A stretch of DNA of 64,000 bases from NCBI RefSeq assembly GCF_031844685.1, contig NZ_CP134606.1, forward strand, positions 248,001 to 312,000, in the 5' to 3' direction. The translations under genes and the position numbers were made by a program. Source of the DNA: Streptomyces sp. ITFR-21 (GTDB lineage Bacteria; Actinomycetota; Actinomycetes; Streptomycetales; Streptomycetaceae). The notes beneath the pieces were generated by a model. The model saw only the letters and a program-made list of their open reading frames with translations, made no database searches and was not told where the DNA came from. Positions 26,001 to 34,052 of this stretch are shown one piece after another. Each line of letters opens with the position of its first letter. Position 1 is the stretch's first letter.

Positions 26001-26524
26001 CGCCCGCCACCTGCCGGCATGTCGACCTGGGCGGCCCCGGGTGCGCGCAGCCGGTTGAGCAGTCTGCGGATCCTGTCGGAGCGCCCGTACTCGTCTCCCG
26101 GGAGGGTGGTCGCGAACAGGTCCTGAGCCAGGCCGATGTCCACTGTGTCGGCGTCGACGCCGAAGGACGGCAGCGCCTGGCGGATCACCTGGTCGCGCTC
26201 CTCATCGGTGCGCCGGATTTTCTCCGCCCAGTCCCAGTAGGACATCACGGCCTTGCCCCGGACGAAGGGTTCGCCCATGGCGGCCGGATTCCATACGAGG
26301 TGGCCGGTGTCGTCCGCCAAGGCGAGTGCCGCCTTGAGGGTCCAGTCGCCGTTGTGCGAGCGGAACATGACGGCCGCGAGCCACAGCTGATGCTCGGGCA
26401 GATCCCTGGTCGGCACCCACCCCCACAACGCGGTGTTCGCGTATTCGGTGGGGGTGCGGTGGGGGAAGCGGCAAAGGGTATCGGGGTCGAGTGCCGCGGC
26501 GTACTTCTGGGCGTAGTCGGTCAT
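25997..26524 (-). CDS. hypothetical protein (175 aa)
   Basis: The protein begins MTDYAQKYAAALDPD, contains ANTALWGWVPTRDLPEHQLW near residues 25-45, and is helical throughout. I chose the ATG at 26524 behind GGGAG; the longer frame starts inside promoter copy 7. It is the first gene of the operon that originally continued through the split gene to the methylase. No family is recognised. Confidence 0.6.
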   Translation of the reverse strand: MTDYAQKYAAALDPDTLCRFPHRTPTEYANTALWGWVPTRDLPEHQLWLAAVMFRSHNGDWTLKAALALADDTGHLVWNPAAMGEPFVRGKAVMSYWDWAEKIRRTDEERDQVIRQALPSFGVDADTVDIGLAQDLFATTLPGDEYGRSDRIRRLLNRLRAPGAAQVDMPAGGGR

Positions 26525-26654
26525 GGATGAACTCCCGGGGCGAAAGCGGAGGATCGGCCGGCCGGGGCGCGAGGGCATCCCGGCGAGGCGACAGGTGAGT
26601 TGGGGGAGCGAGGCGGCGCACGGCCCGTAGGCGGCGGCCTCACTCGATTTCTTT

Positions 26655-26683
26655 ATAATACACGACTTTCTAGAGTTATGCAA
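26655..26683 (-). promoter_or_regulatory. accessory-regulon promoter, copy 7
   Basis: The minus strand reads GTTGCATAACTCTAGAAA. The -35 is at 26678-26683 and the -10 TATTAT, the best -10 in the set, at 26655-26660 with a 17-bp spacer. It serves the operon now cut by the transposon. Confidence 0.85.
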
Positions 26684-26697
26684 CGGTCAGGATTCGG

Positions 26698-27447
26698 CTA
26701 CTCCCGCACTTCCAGGGATTGACAAGCGCCCGCGGTGACGCGGAACGAAGGCGCCAGCAGCGCCTGGCACAGCTCTTGGATGCCGCCGCTCTCCCACAGC
26801 CGGAGAGTCCCGGGCAGGGAGGCCGGCCACCACTGCACTGCCACTGCCTCCCCCACGACATCGGCCGCGACGCCGTATCCCTCGTCCCGGCTCCAGTCGG
26901 CCATCGTCACGTGAGGGGTCAGGGCCCGTACGACCTGTTCGTGAAGGCGGATCGCGCGTTCCTTGGCGCTTCGGGCCGCCATCCGCACCTGCGCGGCCTC
27001 GTCCGCGGGCACTGGTCGGTAGACGGTACTGAGGCCGTCGGCCCCGGAGATGACGAGGGTCCCGCGCTGCGTCCGGAGTACGGATTCCCGGCCGGCGGCC
27101 ACGGCGAGCTCGAGCAGTTGCGGGGCGGTGACGGTGGTGTCGCATCCCTGGCCGGGCACCTTCGATGCCCGGTAGTGCTCGTGCTGGACCAGATCCACGG
27201 CGTGGCGGACATCCAGCATGGTGCGGGCCAGCTCGCTCGCTCCCGGTTGGCCGTGGGCGGTGTAGCGGACAAGCCGACTGTGGATCCGGGAGGCCTGCCC
27301 ATCGTCGAGACGGCCGAACTCGCTTCCGGTCGCTTCGCGGATGATGAAGTCGATCACCTCCGGCAGGTAGCCGGCGGCGAAGGTGGCGCGGCGCAAGAGC
27401 CGAAGTTGCAACTGGCTGTCGGCGCCGCGGGTGGGGTTGTCGTGCAT
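26698..27447 (-). CDS. hypothetical protein (249 aa)
   Basis: This is an alpha-helical, acidic protein with LLRRATFAAGYLPEVIDFII near residues 17-36 and a central strand-rich part (RGTLVISGADGLSTVYRPV). It begins at the ATG at 27447, 31 bp below the previous stop, in the HU operon. No family is recognised and no membrane segment is seen. Confidence 0.6.
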   Translation of the reverse strand: MHDNPTRGADSQLQLRLLRRATFAAGYLPEVIDFIIREATGSEFGRLDDGQASRIHSRLVRYTAHGQPGASELARTMLDVRHAVDLVQHEHYRASKVPGQGCDTTVTAPQLLELAVAAGRESVLRTQRGTLVISGADGLSTVYRPVPADEAAQVRMAARSAKERAIRLHEQVVRALTPHVTMADWSRDEGYGVAADVVGEAVAVQWWPASLPGTLRLWESGGIQELCQALLAPSFRVTAGACQSLEVRE

Positions 27448-27478
27448 GAAGGGCCTCTACGCGTATGGGGAGTTGCGG

Positions 27479-28306
27479 TTAGGGGGTGTGGGGGAAGGGT
27501 GCGCGGAGGTAGTCCATCCAGGCGTCGTGCTCGGCTGCCGTGAGTACGGGGGTCGGGGTGATGGGAGCTCTTCCGAAGCACTTGTCGCACTGGTTGAGTC
27601 CGGAGACGTCGACGATGGCTTCTGCCGCCGAGGTCTGAACCGGACTGCCGCACAAGGCCGCGCCTTCTGCGGCGGGCGGCGCCAGCACCAGGTGCAGGTC
27701 TGTGCCGGCGACGACGGGAAGGATGCTTACCTCCTCGGCTGTGTCGGGTCCGGGAGGACCGAAGTGGCGGGACAGGAGTTGTACGACGAGGCCGTATGCC
27801 GCCTCCCGTCGAGCACTCAGGGTCCTGACGTCGCGAGGAGGCTCCTCGACAGCGCGGAGGGCGGGGCGCAGTTCCGAGGCCAGGCGCTCGGTGAGGGCTT
27901 CGGCCTCCGAATGGAACTCGGTGGTCTCTCCACGGGGGTCTGGGCTGCGTAGCCTGGCCCAGACCCAGGAAGACGGCAGGAACGCGGCGAGGCTGTTGAG
28001 CAGTTCATAGGAACTGCTGACGGCTGCGGTGACGTAGCGCGAACACCCGGGGTGGTTGCAGGTTCCGGCCGGCGCCTGGCACATGCGCAGTTCGAAACGG
28101 ATGCCCAGTGCCGTGGCCTGGGGCCGGACGATGCCGATCTCTGCCTCGTCCTTGTCCGGCCAGGTCCTGAGCCACCAGGCGGGTTCACCGCCCAGCATCG
28201 GGCCGGCTTCACTGGGTCCGGCACCCTGCGGCCCCGCTGCCCGGGCGCTCGGCAGTGTGTCGTGGGCCGAGACGACTCGGCCGTCCTCGATCAAGAGATA
28301 GGTCAT
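27479..28306 (-). CDS. hypothetical protein (275 aa)
   Basis: The protein opens MTYLLIEDGRVVSAHDTL. It contains CQAPAGTCNHPGCSRYV around residues 95-112 and CDKCFGRAP near 248-256, two possible metal sites. It lies between HU and the 249-aa gene. A GC-rich hairpin separates it from HU. The function is unknown. Confidence 0.6.
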   Translation of the reverse strand: MTYLLIEDGRVVSAHDTLPSARAAGPQGAGPSEAGPMLGGEPAWWLRTWPDKDEAEIGIVRPQATALGIRFELRMCQAPAGTCNHPGCSRYVTAAVSSSYELLNSLAAFLPSSWVWARLRSPDPRGETTEFHSEAEALTERLASELRPALRAVEEPPRDVRTLSARREAAYGLVVQLLSRHFGPPGPDTAEEVSILPVVAGTDLHLVLAPPAAEGAALCGSPVQTSAAEAIVDVSGLNQCDKCFGRAPITPTPVLTAAEHDAWMDYLRAPFPHTP

Positions 28307-28328
28307 GGCGCTGGCGGCTTCCTCCTGT

Positions 28329-28353
28329 GGCCGGGCGCGGAGGGCGCCCGGCC
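28329..28353. terminator. hairpin between HU and the next gene
   Basis: GGCCGGGCGC and GCGCCCGGCC form a perfect 10-bp stem with a 5-nt loop, followed by a second GGGCGCC repeat. It may attenuate transcription after the highly expressed HU gene. Confidence 0.5.
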
Positions 28354-28398
28354 GTCGGCGTTCTGGCGTGCGGGCGCCGTGGCGCCCGGCGGGAGGGA

Positions 28399-28770
28399 TC
28401 AGGACGAGACCTTCTTCTTCGCGCCCGTGGCCGCGCCGCTCAGGCTGCCCTTGGGCGCCTTCTTCACGGAGACCCCGCCGCCCTTGGGCAGCTTCTTCGA
28501 CCCGTTGACGAGGTCTTTGAACCCCTGGCCAGGGCGGAAGCGGGGGACAGCGGTCTTCTTGACCCGGACCCGCTCGCCGGTCTGGGGGTTGCGTGCGTAT
28601 CGGGCGGGACGGCTGACCTTCTCGAAGGAGCCGAAGCCGGTGACCGAGACCCGCTCCCCCGCGACGACAGCGCGGACCATCGCGTCCAGGACCGCGTCCA
28701 CCGCGTCGGAAGCCTGCTGGCGTCCGCCGAGCTTGCCGGCAACCACCTCAACGAGCTGTGCCTTGTTCAT
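28399..28770 (-). CDS. HU-family DNA-binding protein with basic tail
   Basis: This is the HU fold: MNKAQLVEVVAGKLGG, VTGFGSFEKV, RNPQTGERV and AVPRFRPGQGFKDLV over the first 92 residues. A Lys/Gly/Ser-rich tail of about 30 residues follows, like that of Streptomyces HupS but shorter. It bends and compacts DNA and can silence or shield incoming DNA. AAGGAG precedes the ATG by 8 nt. It is first in its operon behind promoter copy 8. Confidence 0.92.
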   Translation of the reverse strand: MNKAQLVEVVAGKLGGRQQASDAVDAVLDAMVRAVVAGERVSVTGFGSFEKVSRPARYARNPQTGERVRVKKTAVPRFRPGQGFKDLVNGSKKLPKGGGVSVKKAPKGSLSGAATGAKKKVSS

Positions 28771-29100
28771 GTCGGAACTCCTTGTGCTGGAAGGGAGAAG
28801 GGTGCGCGAGGGCGCCCTCCTGGGCGGTTTGGGGATCGGGTGCCGGAGTGGGCCGCACGGCGCACAACGGCCGAGAGGGCTCGGGACGGTGGCCGGTCAG
28901 TGGCTTGTCGGCCAACGAGAACTAAGTTACACGTCATTATCGAGTTAGGCAACATATATCGTCGTATTGACTTGATCCCTGGTGTTGTGTCAGGCTGACA
29001 TAATGACAGCGGGTTGCAGTGCCCGGCGACTTCACGCCGCGCTCCCCGCACAGCGCTTGCCTACCGCCTCCTTTCGCACCATCACCCGGGAGTAACCGTG
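28771..29100. other. divergent control region between HU and the ADP-ribosylglycohydrolase fusion
   Basis: This region contains promoter copy 8 for HU on the minus strand and, from about 28953 onward, an A/T-richer stretch that should hold the plus-strand promoter. A CATAAT near 28997 could be its -10, but no well-spaced -35 is seen. Confidence 0.5.
28924..28952 (-). promoter_or_regulatory. accessory-regulon promoter, copy 8
   Basis: The minus strand reads GTTGCCTAACTCGATAA. The -35 TTGCCT is at 28947-28952 and the -10 TAACTT at 28924-28929, with a 17-bp spacer. It drives HU through a leader of about 150 nt. Confidence 0.85.
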
Positions 29101-30711
29101 ATGAAGACGACGTCCGTAGCCTCGGCCACCGACGACCCGCAGACCGCCGCATTCCTCGGCACCCGTCCCCTCGACTTCCAGGCCGCCGACCGAGCTGCCG
29201 GGGTCCTCGTCGGCGCCGCGTGCGGCGATGCGCTCGGTGTCCCGTACGAGTTCAAGGCCCGGCTGACCGACGACATGCGGCCCGCCATGATCGGCGGTGG
29301 CCTGGGGCCCTACGAGCCGGGCGAGTACTCCGACGACACGCAGATGCATGTCTGCATCGCCGCCGTCGCCAGCACCGGCGCTGACCTGACCAGCCCCTCA
29401 GCCCTCGACCAGATCGCCCGGAACTTCCAGGCGTGGCGCGCGGGTGGGGCGACCGACATCGGAAGCCAGACTGCTGCTGTGCTGCTCGCGGCGAAGAACA
29501 GCGAGATCGGCTCGCCGTGGGAGGTCATGACGGCGGCAGCCGATGCGTACACCGCCCGCACCCGATACAGCGCGGGCAACGGCTCGCTCATGCGGACCGG
29601 GATCGTGGCGCTCGCCTACCTGGACGACCCCCAGGGCATGGTCAACGCAGTCACTCTGATCAGCTCGTTGACGCACAGCGACCCCGAGTGCGTCGAGGCG
29701 TGCATTCTGTGGTGCTCCGGCATCCGGACCGCCGTGCTTGAGGGCACGTTCGACGGTGTCCGGCAGGGCATTCAGCTGCTCCCGGCCGACCGGCAGGAGC
29801 TGTGGGCCGCGCGGCTGGACGAGGCCGAGAACAACCCGCCGCACCACTGGCCGTCGAACGGCTACGTCGTCACCGCGCTCCAGGCGGCATGGTCGGCCAT
29901 CACCCGCACACCCGTCCCCGAACTCGCGCCGGAGCGGCGTTCGTTCCCCGCTCAGCACTTTCAGCTTGCCACCCAGGCGGCCGTACGCGCGGGCAACGAC
30001 ACCGACACCGTGGCGGCGATCGCGGGCACGCTGCTGGGCGCGCGGTGGGGCCTATCGGCCATCCCGCTCGCCTGGCAGCAGGCGGTGAACGGCTGGCCGT
30101 CCCTGGCCGGGCCCGACCTCGTACGCCTGGCCGTCCTGACGGCCCGAAAGGGCTTCGATGACGCCGACGGCTGGCCGACGACCCCGCGCGTACCCATCCC
30201 CGCATACGCCGGGCAGGGGTTCGTCGCGCCTCATCCGGAGGACCCCGGTGTGCTGCTGGGCAACCTCCCGCTGACCGAGTACCGGGGCAGCGCGCCGGTT
30301 GACGCGGTGGTGTCCCTGTGCCGCGTCGGGCAGGAGCCGATTCTCTCCGGCACCGACGTCGAGCACGTCCGGGTCTGGCTGATCGACAAGCAGGGCGCGA
30401 ACGCGAACCTTCACTACGTGCTCAACCAGGCTGCCCATGAGATCGTGCGACTGCGCAAGGAGGGGAAGCGGGTGCTCTTGCACTGCGTGGCGGGCCGCTC
30501 GCGCACTCCCGCCGTCGCCGCTGTCTACAGCACGCTGCTCGGCACCCATCCGCAGAAGGCGCTGGCCGAGATCTACCGGGCCCTGGGCCAGCGTTGGACG
30601 CTGCTGGCGCACTGGCAGCTCCACGACGCCGTCTATGAGCTGTCCGGACTCCAGCCCTACCGGCCCAAGCCCCGTCCGCTCCCCTCCGCCGCAGCGTTCA
30701 ACGGCAGGTAG
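29101..30711 (+). CDS. ADP-ribosylglycohydrolase fused to a protein-phosphatase domain
   Basis: Residues 1-340 carry the DraG/ARH motifs GDALGVPYEF, YSDDTQM, SAGNGSLMRTG and GNDTDTVAAIAGTLLG, the acidic residues that bind the metal pair. The C-terminal 150 residues hold LLHCVAGRSRTPA, a HCx5R phosphatase loop of the dual-specificity type. The fusion may remove ADP-ribose and phosphate from one target or act on ADP-ribose phosphates. I chose the ATG at 29101 with GGGAG 8 nt upstream; the longer frame has no ribosome site. It is the only plus-strand gene of the accessory region outside the transposon. A strong terminator follows. Confidence 0.85.
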   Translation: MKTTSVASATDDPQTAAFLGTRPLDFQAADRAAGVLVGAACGDALGVPYEFKARLTDDMRPAMIGGGLGPYEPGEYSDDTQMHVCIAAVASTGADLTSPSALDQIARNFQAWRAGGATDIGSQTAAVLLAAKNSEIGSPWEVMTAAADAYTARTRYSAGNGSLMRTGIVALAYLDDPQGMVNAVTLISSLTHSDPECVEACILWCSGIRTAVLEGTFDGVRQGIQLLPADRQELWAARLDEAENNPPHHWPSNGYVVTALQAAWSAITRTPVPELAPERRSFPAQHFQLATQAAVRAGNDTDTVAAIAGTLLGARWGLSAIPLAWQQAVNGWPSLAGPDLVRLAVLTARKGFDDADGWPTTPRVPIPAYAGQGFVAPHPEDPGVLLGNLPLTEYRGSAPVDAVVSLCRVGQEPILSGTDVEHVRVWLIDKQGANANLHYVLNQAAHEIVRLRKEGKRVLLHCVAGRSRTPAVAAVYSTLLGTHPQKALAEIYRALGQRWTLLAHWQLHDAVYELSGLQPYRPKPRPLPSAAAFNGR

Positions 30712-30728
30712 CGTTCAGCGCTTCGTCG

Positions 30729-30794
30729 CCCGTGCATGTGTGAAGCCCGGCCCCTGGAATCCGCCTCGGGGGCCGGGCTTCACACATGCACGGG
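30729..30794. terminator. 26-bp perfect inverted repeat, bidirectional terminator
   Basis: The arms at 30729-30754 and 30769-30794 are perfect complements around a 14-nt loop. They separate the converging phosphatase-fusion gene and the tandem-HTH gene, so the hairpin can end transcription from both sides. Confidence 0.85.
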
Positions 30795-30796
30795 TT

Positions 30797-31573
30797 CTAT
30801 CTGGGGCCGAACCGGCCCGGCCCGGGCCGATGGAGGATGTGGTCGTACACGGTCTGGCGGTACCAGTGATACGCGAAGACCCGGGGCTTGCCCCCGTCGT
30901 CCGGCTTCCGATCGGCGAAGGGGATCTGCCCCCTGTTGTGGTACGCGACCATCGTGTCGTGGCCCACGGGCGTGCCGCGGGTCGCGTTCCCCAGGATCTC
31001 GCCGAAGTCGTCGATGTCCAGCAGGTCCCTGGGGTCGCCGGCGGGAAGGGGGTTGACCAGTACCGGACCAGTGCCGGCGAAGGCCGCCCACACGTGGGGC
31101 CGGTGCACTTCCACCCAGGCGTCGATCTGAGTCTGGTCCCACTCGCGCTTCGGCCGTGTGGTGACCGGGGTCGGGAACGGCTTACGGACGACCTTGCCGC
31201 CCTCCGTCTTCTCCTTCACCTTGGTCCAGCTGGCCACGGTGGGCTCCGGAACACTGAACCGCCTCGCGATGCCCGCCGTGTCGAGCGCCACCGACTCGGC
31301 CGTGCGAGGGCGCTTCGTTCCATCTGCAGGGCGCCGAGCGGCCACCTTGGCCGGCTTCGACTTCACTGCCGGCTGCTGAGCCGCGGCCCACGACCTCGGT
31401 CGGTAGCTGCGGACCCAGTTGTCCACCGCGGCCGCGGCGTAGGTGCCGAGGCCGTTCGGGCCCGGGAATCCTTCGGCTTGCGTCCAGGCCCGGGCCGTCC
31501 GGCCGGTGACCCGGTACTTGCCGGCGATCGCGTCGGCATCGAGCCGCTGAGCTCCGGCCGGGCTCATGACCAT
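30797..31573 (-). CDS. tandem MerR/AlpA-like helix-turn-helix protein (three repeats)
   Basis: Three similar units are seen. They are LDADAIAGKYRVTGRTARAW with DNWVRSYRP, LDTAGIARRFSVPEPTVASW with DAWVEVHRP, and LDIDDFGEILGNATRG with YHWYRQTVY. Each has an HTH followed by a Trp-rich wing, like excisionase or AlpA proteins, but in tandem. It probably binds repeated DNA sites. It lies 40 bp below a paralogue at 31614-32231, in one unit driven by promoter copy 9. Confidence 0.65.
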   Translation of the reverse strand: MVMSPAGAQRLDADAIAGKYRVTGRTARAWTQAEGFPGPNGLGTYAAAAVDNWVRSYRPRSWAAAQQPAVKSKPAKVAARRPADGTKRPRTAESVALDTAGIARRFSVPEPTVASWTKVKEKTEGGKVVRKPFPTPVTTRPKREWDQTQIDAWVEVHRPHVWAAFAGTGPVLVNPLPAGDPRDLLDIDDFGEILGNATRGTPVGHDTMVAYHNRGQIPFADRKPDDGGKPRVFAYHWYRQTVYDHILHRPGPGRFGPR

Positions 31574-31613
31574 GCTCGCAACGTGCAGCCAGGCGTCCTC
31601 GAGCAGCGCCGGC

Positions 31614-32231
31614 TCATCGCTCGCCGCCCTGCACCTGACGACGCATACGCTGCCGCGGGCGGTTGAGCCACTGCGACGCGGTCTTCCAGTGCCACATCCG
31701 TTCGGTGACCTCCGGGTGCTTGCCGTCTCCGGGGGTCCGGTCGGCTGCCGGCATCGTGCGCTTGGAGATGTAGCCGCGCAGGGTGGCGATGGGGACGGGC
31801 ATGTCGCGTCCGAGGATCTTCGCCTCGAGCTCGGCGATTGTCTTGAGGGTCACGAGGGTCTTCGGGCCCATGACGGGCAGGTCATACGGATTATCCGATT
31901 CCTGCCCCTTGGCCCAGTGCACCGGGAAGTTGACGTGCAGCCAGTCGTCGACGGCCTCGGACTCGCGCACGAGCATGCCGCCGACGACTCCGACCGTCCG
32001 CCCCTGCGGGAATCCGTCCATGCGAGTCCAGTTGTGTACCTGGCTCAGCGGGACACCGTATGTCTCCGCGATCTCCTCTGCGGTCAGTACCGCCTCTTCG
32101 GCATCGGCTGGGATCACCGGTCTCACTCCTTCTCGGGCCGGCGGTGGTGGCGCTGGCCGGTTCGGCGGCCCCGCAGCCGGAGCGGGCGCTGGTCGTGTCG
32201 GACGTCTGGTTGTCGAGGGTGCTGCCGGCAT
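31614..32231 (-). CDS. MerR/AlpA-like helix-turn-helix protein
   Basis: After a proline-rich N-terminal tail, TAEEIAETYGVPLSQVHNW with GFPQGRTVG and DDWL forms an HTH plus wing. A second, looser unit, IATLRGYISKRTMP then HWKTASQWLNR, follows. AAAGGAG precedes the ATG at 32231. It is a paralogue of the next gene, so the pair may act together, as a DNA-binding complex or recombination-directionality factors. Confidence 0.65.
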   Translation of the reverse strand: MPAAPSTTRRPTRPAPAPAAGPPNRPAPPPPAREGVRPVIPADAEEAVLTAEEIAETYGVPLSQVHNWTRMDGFPQGRTVGVVGGMLVRESEAVDDWLHVNFPVHWAKGQESDNPYDLPVMGPKTLVTLKTIAELEAKILGRDMPVPIATLRGYISKRTMPAADRTPGDGKHPEVTERMWHWKTASQWLNRPRQRMRRQVQGGER

Positions 32232-32284
32232 CGCCGGCTCCTTTCCGAGCCGGCCCCGGATCGTGCAGGGGGCGCGGCGTGCTC

Positions 32285-32313
32285 AAAGTACCGGCTTTTA
32301 TCGAGGTATGCAA
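32285..32313 (-). promoter_or_regulatory. accessory-regulon promoter, copy 9
   Basis: The minus strand reads GTTGCATACCTCGATAAA. The -35 is at 32308-32313 and the -10 TACTTT at 32285-32290, with a 17-bp spacer. It drives the two tandem-HTH genes. Confidence 0.85.
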
Positions 32314-32363
32314 CAACGAGGCGGGTGGGCCGGCTGCCTCGCGGTGCGCCCTGGCGGAATCTC

Positions 32364-32416
32364 CGGGTAACCGTGTGGGGCCGGACGCATCACGTCCGGC
32401 CCCACACGGTTACCCG
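32364..32416. terminator. 24-bp perfect inverted repeat terminator
   Basis: The arms at 32364-32387 and 32393-32416 are perfect complements with a 5-nt loop. It lies upstream of promoter copy 9 and would insulate it from transcription arriving from the right. Confidence 0.85.
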
Positions 32417-32998
32417 AGGATCCAGTCAGTGGACTGTCTCAAGTACCTTCTCGGAACGCATCTTCTTCGCCGCGATCTTCTCGTCCCGAGCGCGCTGCAA
32501 ACTGCCGAATGTCTCGCTCCCTTGGCGCTTGAGTTTTCCGGCTGTCGAATCGACTGTTCGTGATGTTCGTAGAGGGCCGTGACCTGGGACATCCCGACCT
32601 CGTCTGCCGACCGGCGTCGTGATGTTCGCGATGTCAGCGGAGTCGGCATGGAGGACACGTGGCACAGAGACTGGCAATGGGTCGGCTCAGGGTGCAGAAG
32701 GTGCGGCACCGGGATGGAAGCCGTTCGTACACCATCTTCGACTCGATGAGCGGGCTGCATCCGGCGGCGGAGCGTTACGACGTCCGGGAAGACGTCGGCG
32801 TGCCTTTCGTGCGCGAGATCGATCAGGTGGTCTTCGCGCCCGCCGAGGCTGTAGCACCACAGGAAATTGTCTGGGGCGTCCTGTTTCACGAGCTTCTGGA
32901 AGCCGGAATTCCCTCCTTTCGCAATTGTGAGTTCTGAGTGAGAAGCCATTTTCGCGGGCTCCGCTTCGTCGGGCTGGTCACATCGCCGTCAACGTTGT
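32417..32998. other. degenerate region with gene remnants
   Basis: This 580-bp stretch has no convincing intact gene. A minus-strand frame at 32426-32677 ends in a charged helix-like tail (KLKRQGSETFGSLQRARDEK) and could be a C-terminal remnant. The plus-strand remnant is listed separately. The region looks like a scar of earlier insertion or deletion. Confidence 0.45.
32659..32937 (+). pseudogene. possible N-terminal remnant of a tyrosine recombinase
   Basis: From GTG 32659, the protein reads VQKVRHRDGSRSYTIFDSMS then GLHPAAERY. This has the same pattern as the N-terminus of the tnpA-like protein (WVVVDNRYELHSAASAF) and of other actinobacterial integrases. The expected core-binding domain does not follow. 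The resemblance is short, so the call is tentative. Confidence 0.35.
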
Positions 32999-33394
32999 TC
33001 ATTTCTTCGCCTTCGTGAGGTCGGGGGTCGAGGGGAGGCCGGGGCAGCCGGCGTGGGAGCGGGTGCACGCGTGGATGCCGAGCGCGGTCACGCCCCCGTC
33101 GGCCATCGCGAGAACTGCAAGGCCCTTGGCGATCGCGGTCCGTGCCGTGCCCTGGTGGCGGCCGCCGAACTGGGCGTCGTCGCCGTGGCTGGCGATCGCG
33201 TCGCAGCATTCGGAGCGGATGCGGTCGATTTCCGCGTCGGACAGGTTCCACATCTCGGCCAGGCAGAGGGGGACCATGAACTGCAACCAGTCCGTCCAGA
33301 GCTCCGGGACGGAGGTGTTGCTCTCGGGGTCGCGGACCACCAGCCCCAGCGGGCCGTGAGAGTCGGGAGCTGATCGTTGAGAGGGAGAAGGCAC
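32999..33394 (-). CDS. hypothetical protein (131 aa)
   Basis: A helical soluble protein with LWTDWLQFMVPLCLAEMWNL near residues 32-51 and a C-terminal CTRSHAGCPG. It starts at GTG 33394 behind GAGAG. It is the last gene of the unit behind promoter copy 10. No family is recognised. Confidence 0.55.
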   Translation of the reverse strand: MPSPSQRSAPDSHGPLGLVVRDPESNTSVPELWTDWLQFMVPLCLAEMWNLSDAEIDRIRSECCDAIASHGDDAQFGGRHQGTARTAIAKGLAVLAMADGGVTALGIHACTRSHAGCPGLPSTPDLTKAKK

Positions 33395-33448
33395 GGAAAC
33401 GTCTCTCTGCTGATGGGCGCGCCGGTGGAAGCCGGCTCACCCGGTCGG

Positions 33449-33979
33449 TCAGGAGGTGGAGGCAGGCGCCGGGGGCTGCGCGCTGTCGCGATGGGCGACC
33501 AGATGACCGGCGCCCGGGCACGGCTCGATCGCCGGCGGGACACGGTGCAGCGCGGCCAGGGCGCCGATCCGCAAGAGGGTGAGATGGCCGCAGTGCGAGC
33601 ACCGTCCGGTGGGCCGTTTGCGGTCGGGGGCGAGCCAGACCGTCATCGGCCCCCGGACGGAGCGCATGTAGCGGTTGATGGCGATCTGCCGGACGCCGTC
33701 GGAGCGCCAGTGGTCGGCCGTGGTCTGGAGGACGTGGACCTCGTGAACGCTGCGGTCCTCGCAACTGGTGGTGTTCTCGTAAAGGCAGTCGTCGGCGAGA
33801 TCGTCGGGGTCCAGCTCGTCGGCGAGGTACTGCCGGATGGCTCGCGGGCTGTGGGCTATCTCGACCGGTATCTCGAAGTCGCGATCGACCTGGTAGGTGA
33901 CCAGTTCGGAGAAGGCGACGCGCACCCTGATCTCGGTGAACTCGTCGGATTCGTCGGTCTGGTGGACGGTTGCGGTCAC
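33449..33979 (-). CDS. hypothetical protein with C-terminal zinc ribbon (176 aa)
   Basis: GTG 33979 was chosen because AAAGG lies upstream and the longer frame is low-complexity shadow sequence of the next gene. The body is acidic (LADELDPDDLADDCLYEN). The end has GRCSHCGHLTLLRIGAL with a later CPGAGH, a possible zinc ribbon. It follows the 167-aa gene, with a strong hairpin between them. The function is unknown. Confidence 0.55.
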   Translation of the reverse strand: MTATVHQTDESDEFTEIRVRVAFSELVTYQVDRDFEIPVEIAHSPRAIRQYLADELDPDDLADDCLYENTTSCEDRSVHEVHVLQTTADHWRSDGVRQIAINRYMRSVRGPMTVWLAPDRKRPTGRCSHCGHLTLLRIGALAALHRVPPAIEPCPGAGHLVAHRDSAQPPAPASTS

Positions 33980-34000
33980 GGAAGGGGCCCTTTCATGCAG

Positions 34001-34032
34001 GGCGCCCCCGGCTCGGGTGAGCCGGGGGCGCC
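34001..34032. terminator. 14-bp perfect hairpin between two genes of one unit
   Basis: The arms at 34001-34014 and 34019-34032 are perfect complements with a 4-nt loop (GGCGCCCCCGGCTC and its complement). It lies between the stop of the 167-aa gene and the start of the 176-aa gene, so it may attenuate expression. Confidence 0.65.
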
Positions 34033-34052
34033 AGTGGGGGTGTGGAGTCGGA

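Noticed and set aside
32410..32949. 179-codon minus-strand frame
   Set aside because: It has low-complexity Arg/Ser content, overlaps the terminator end, and competes with a better, though still weak, plus-strand remnant.
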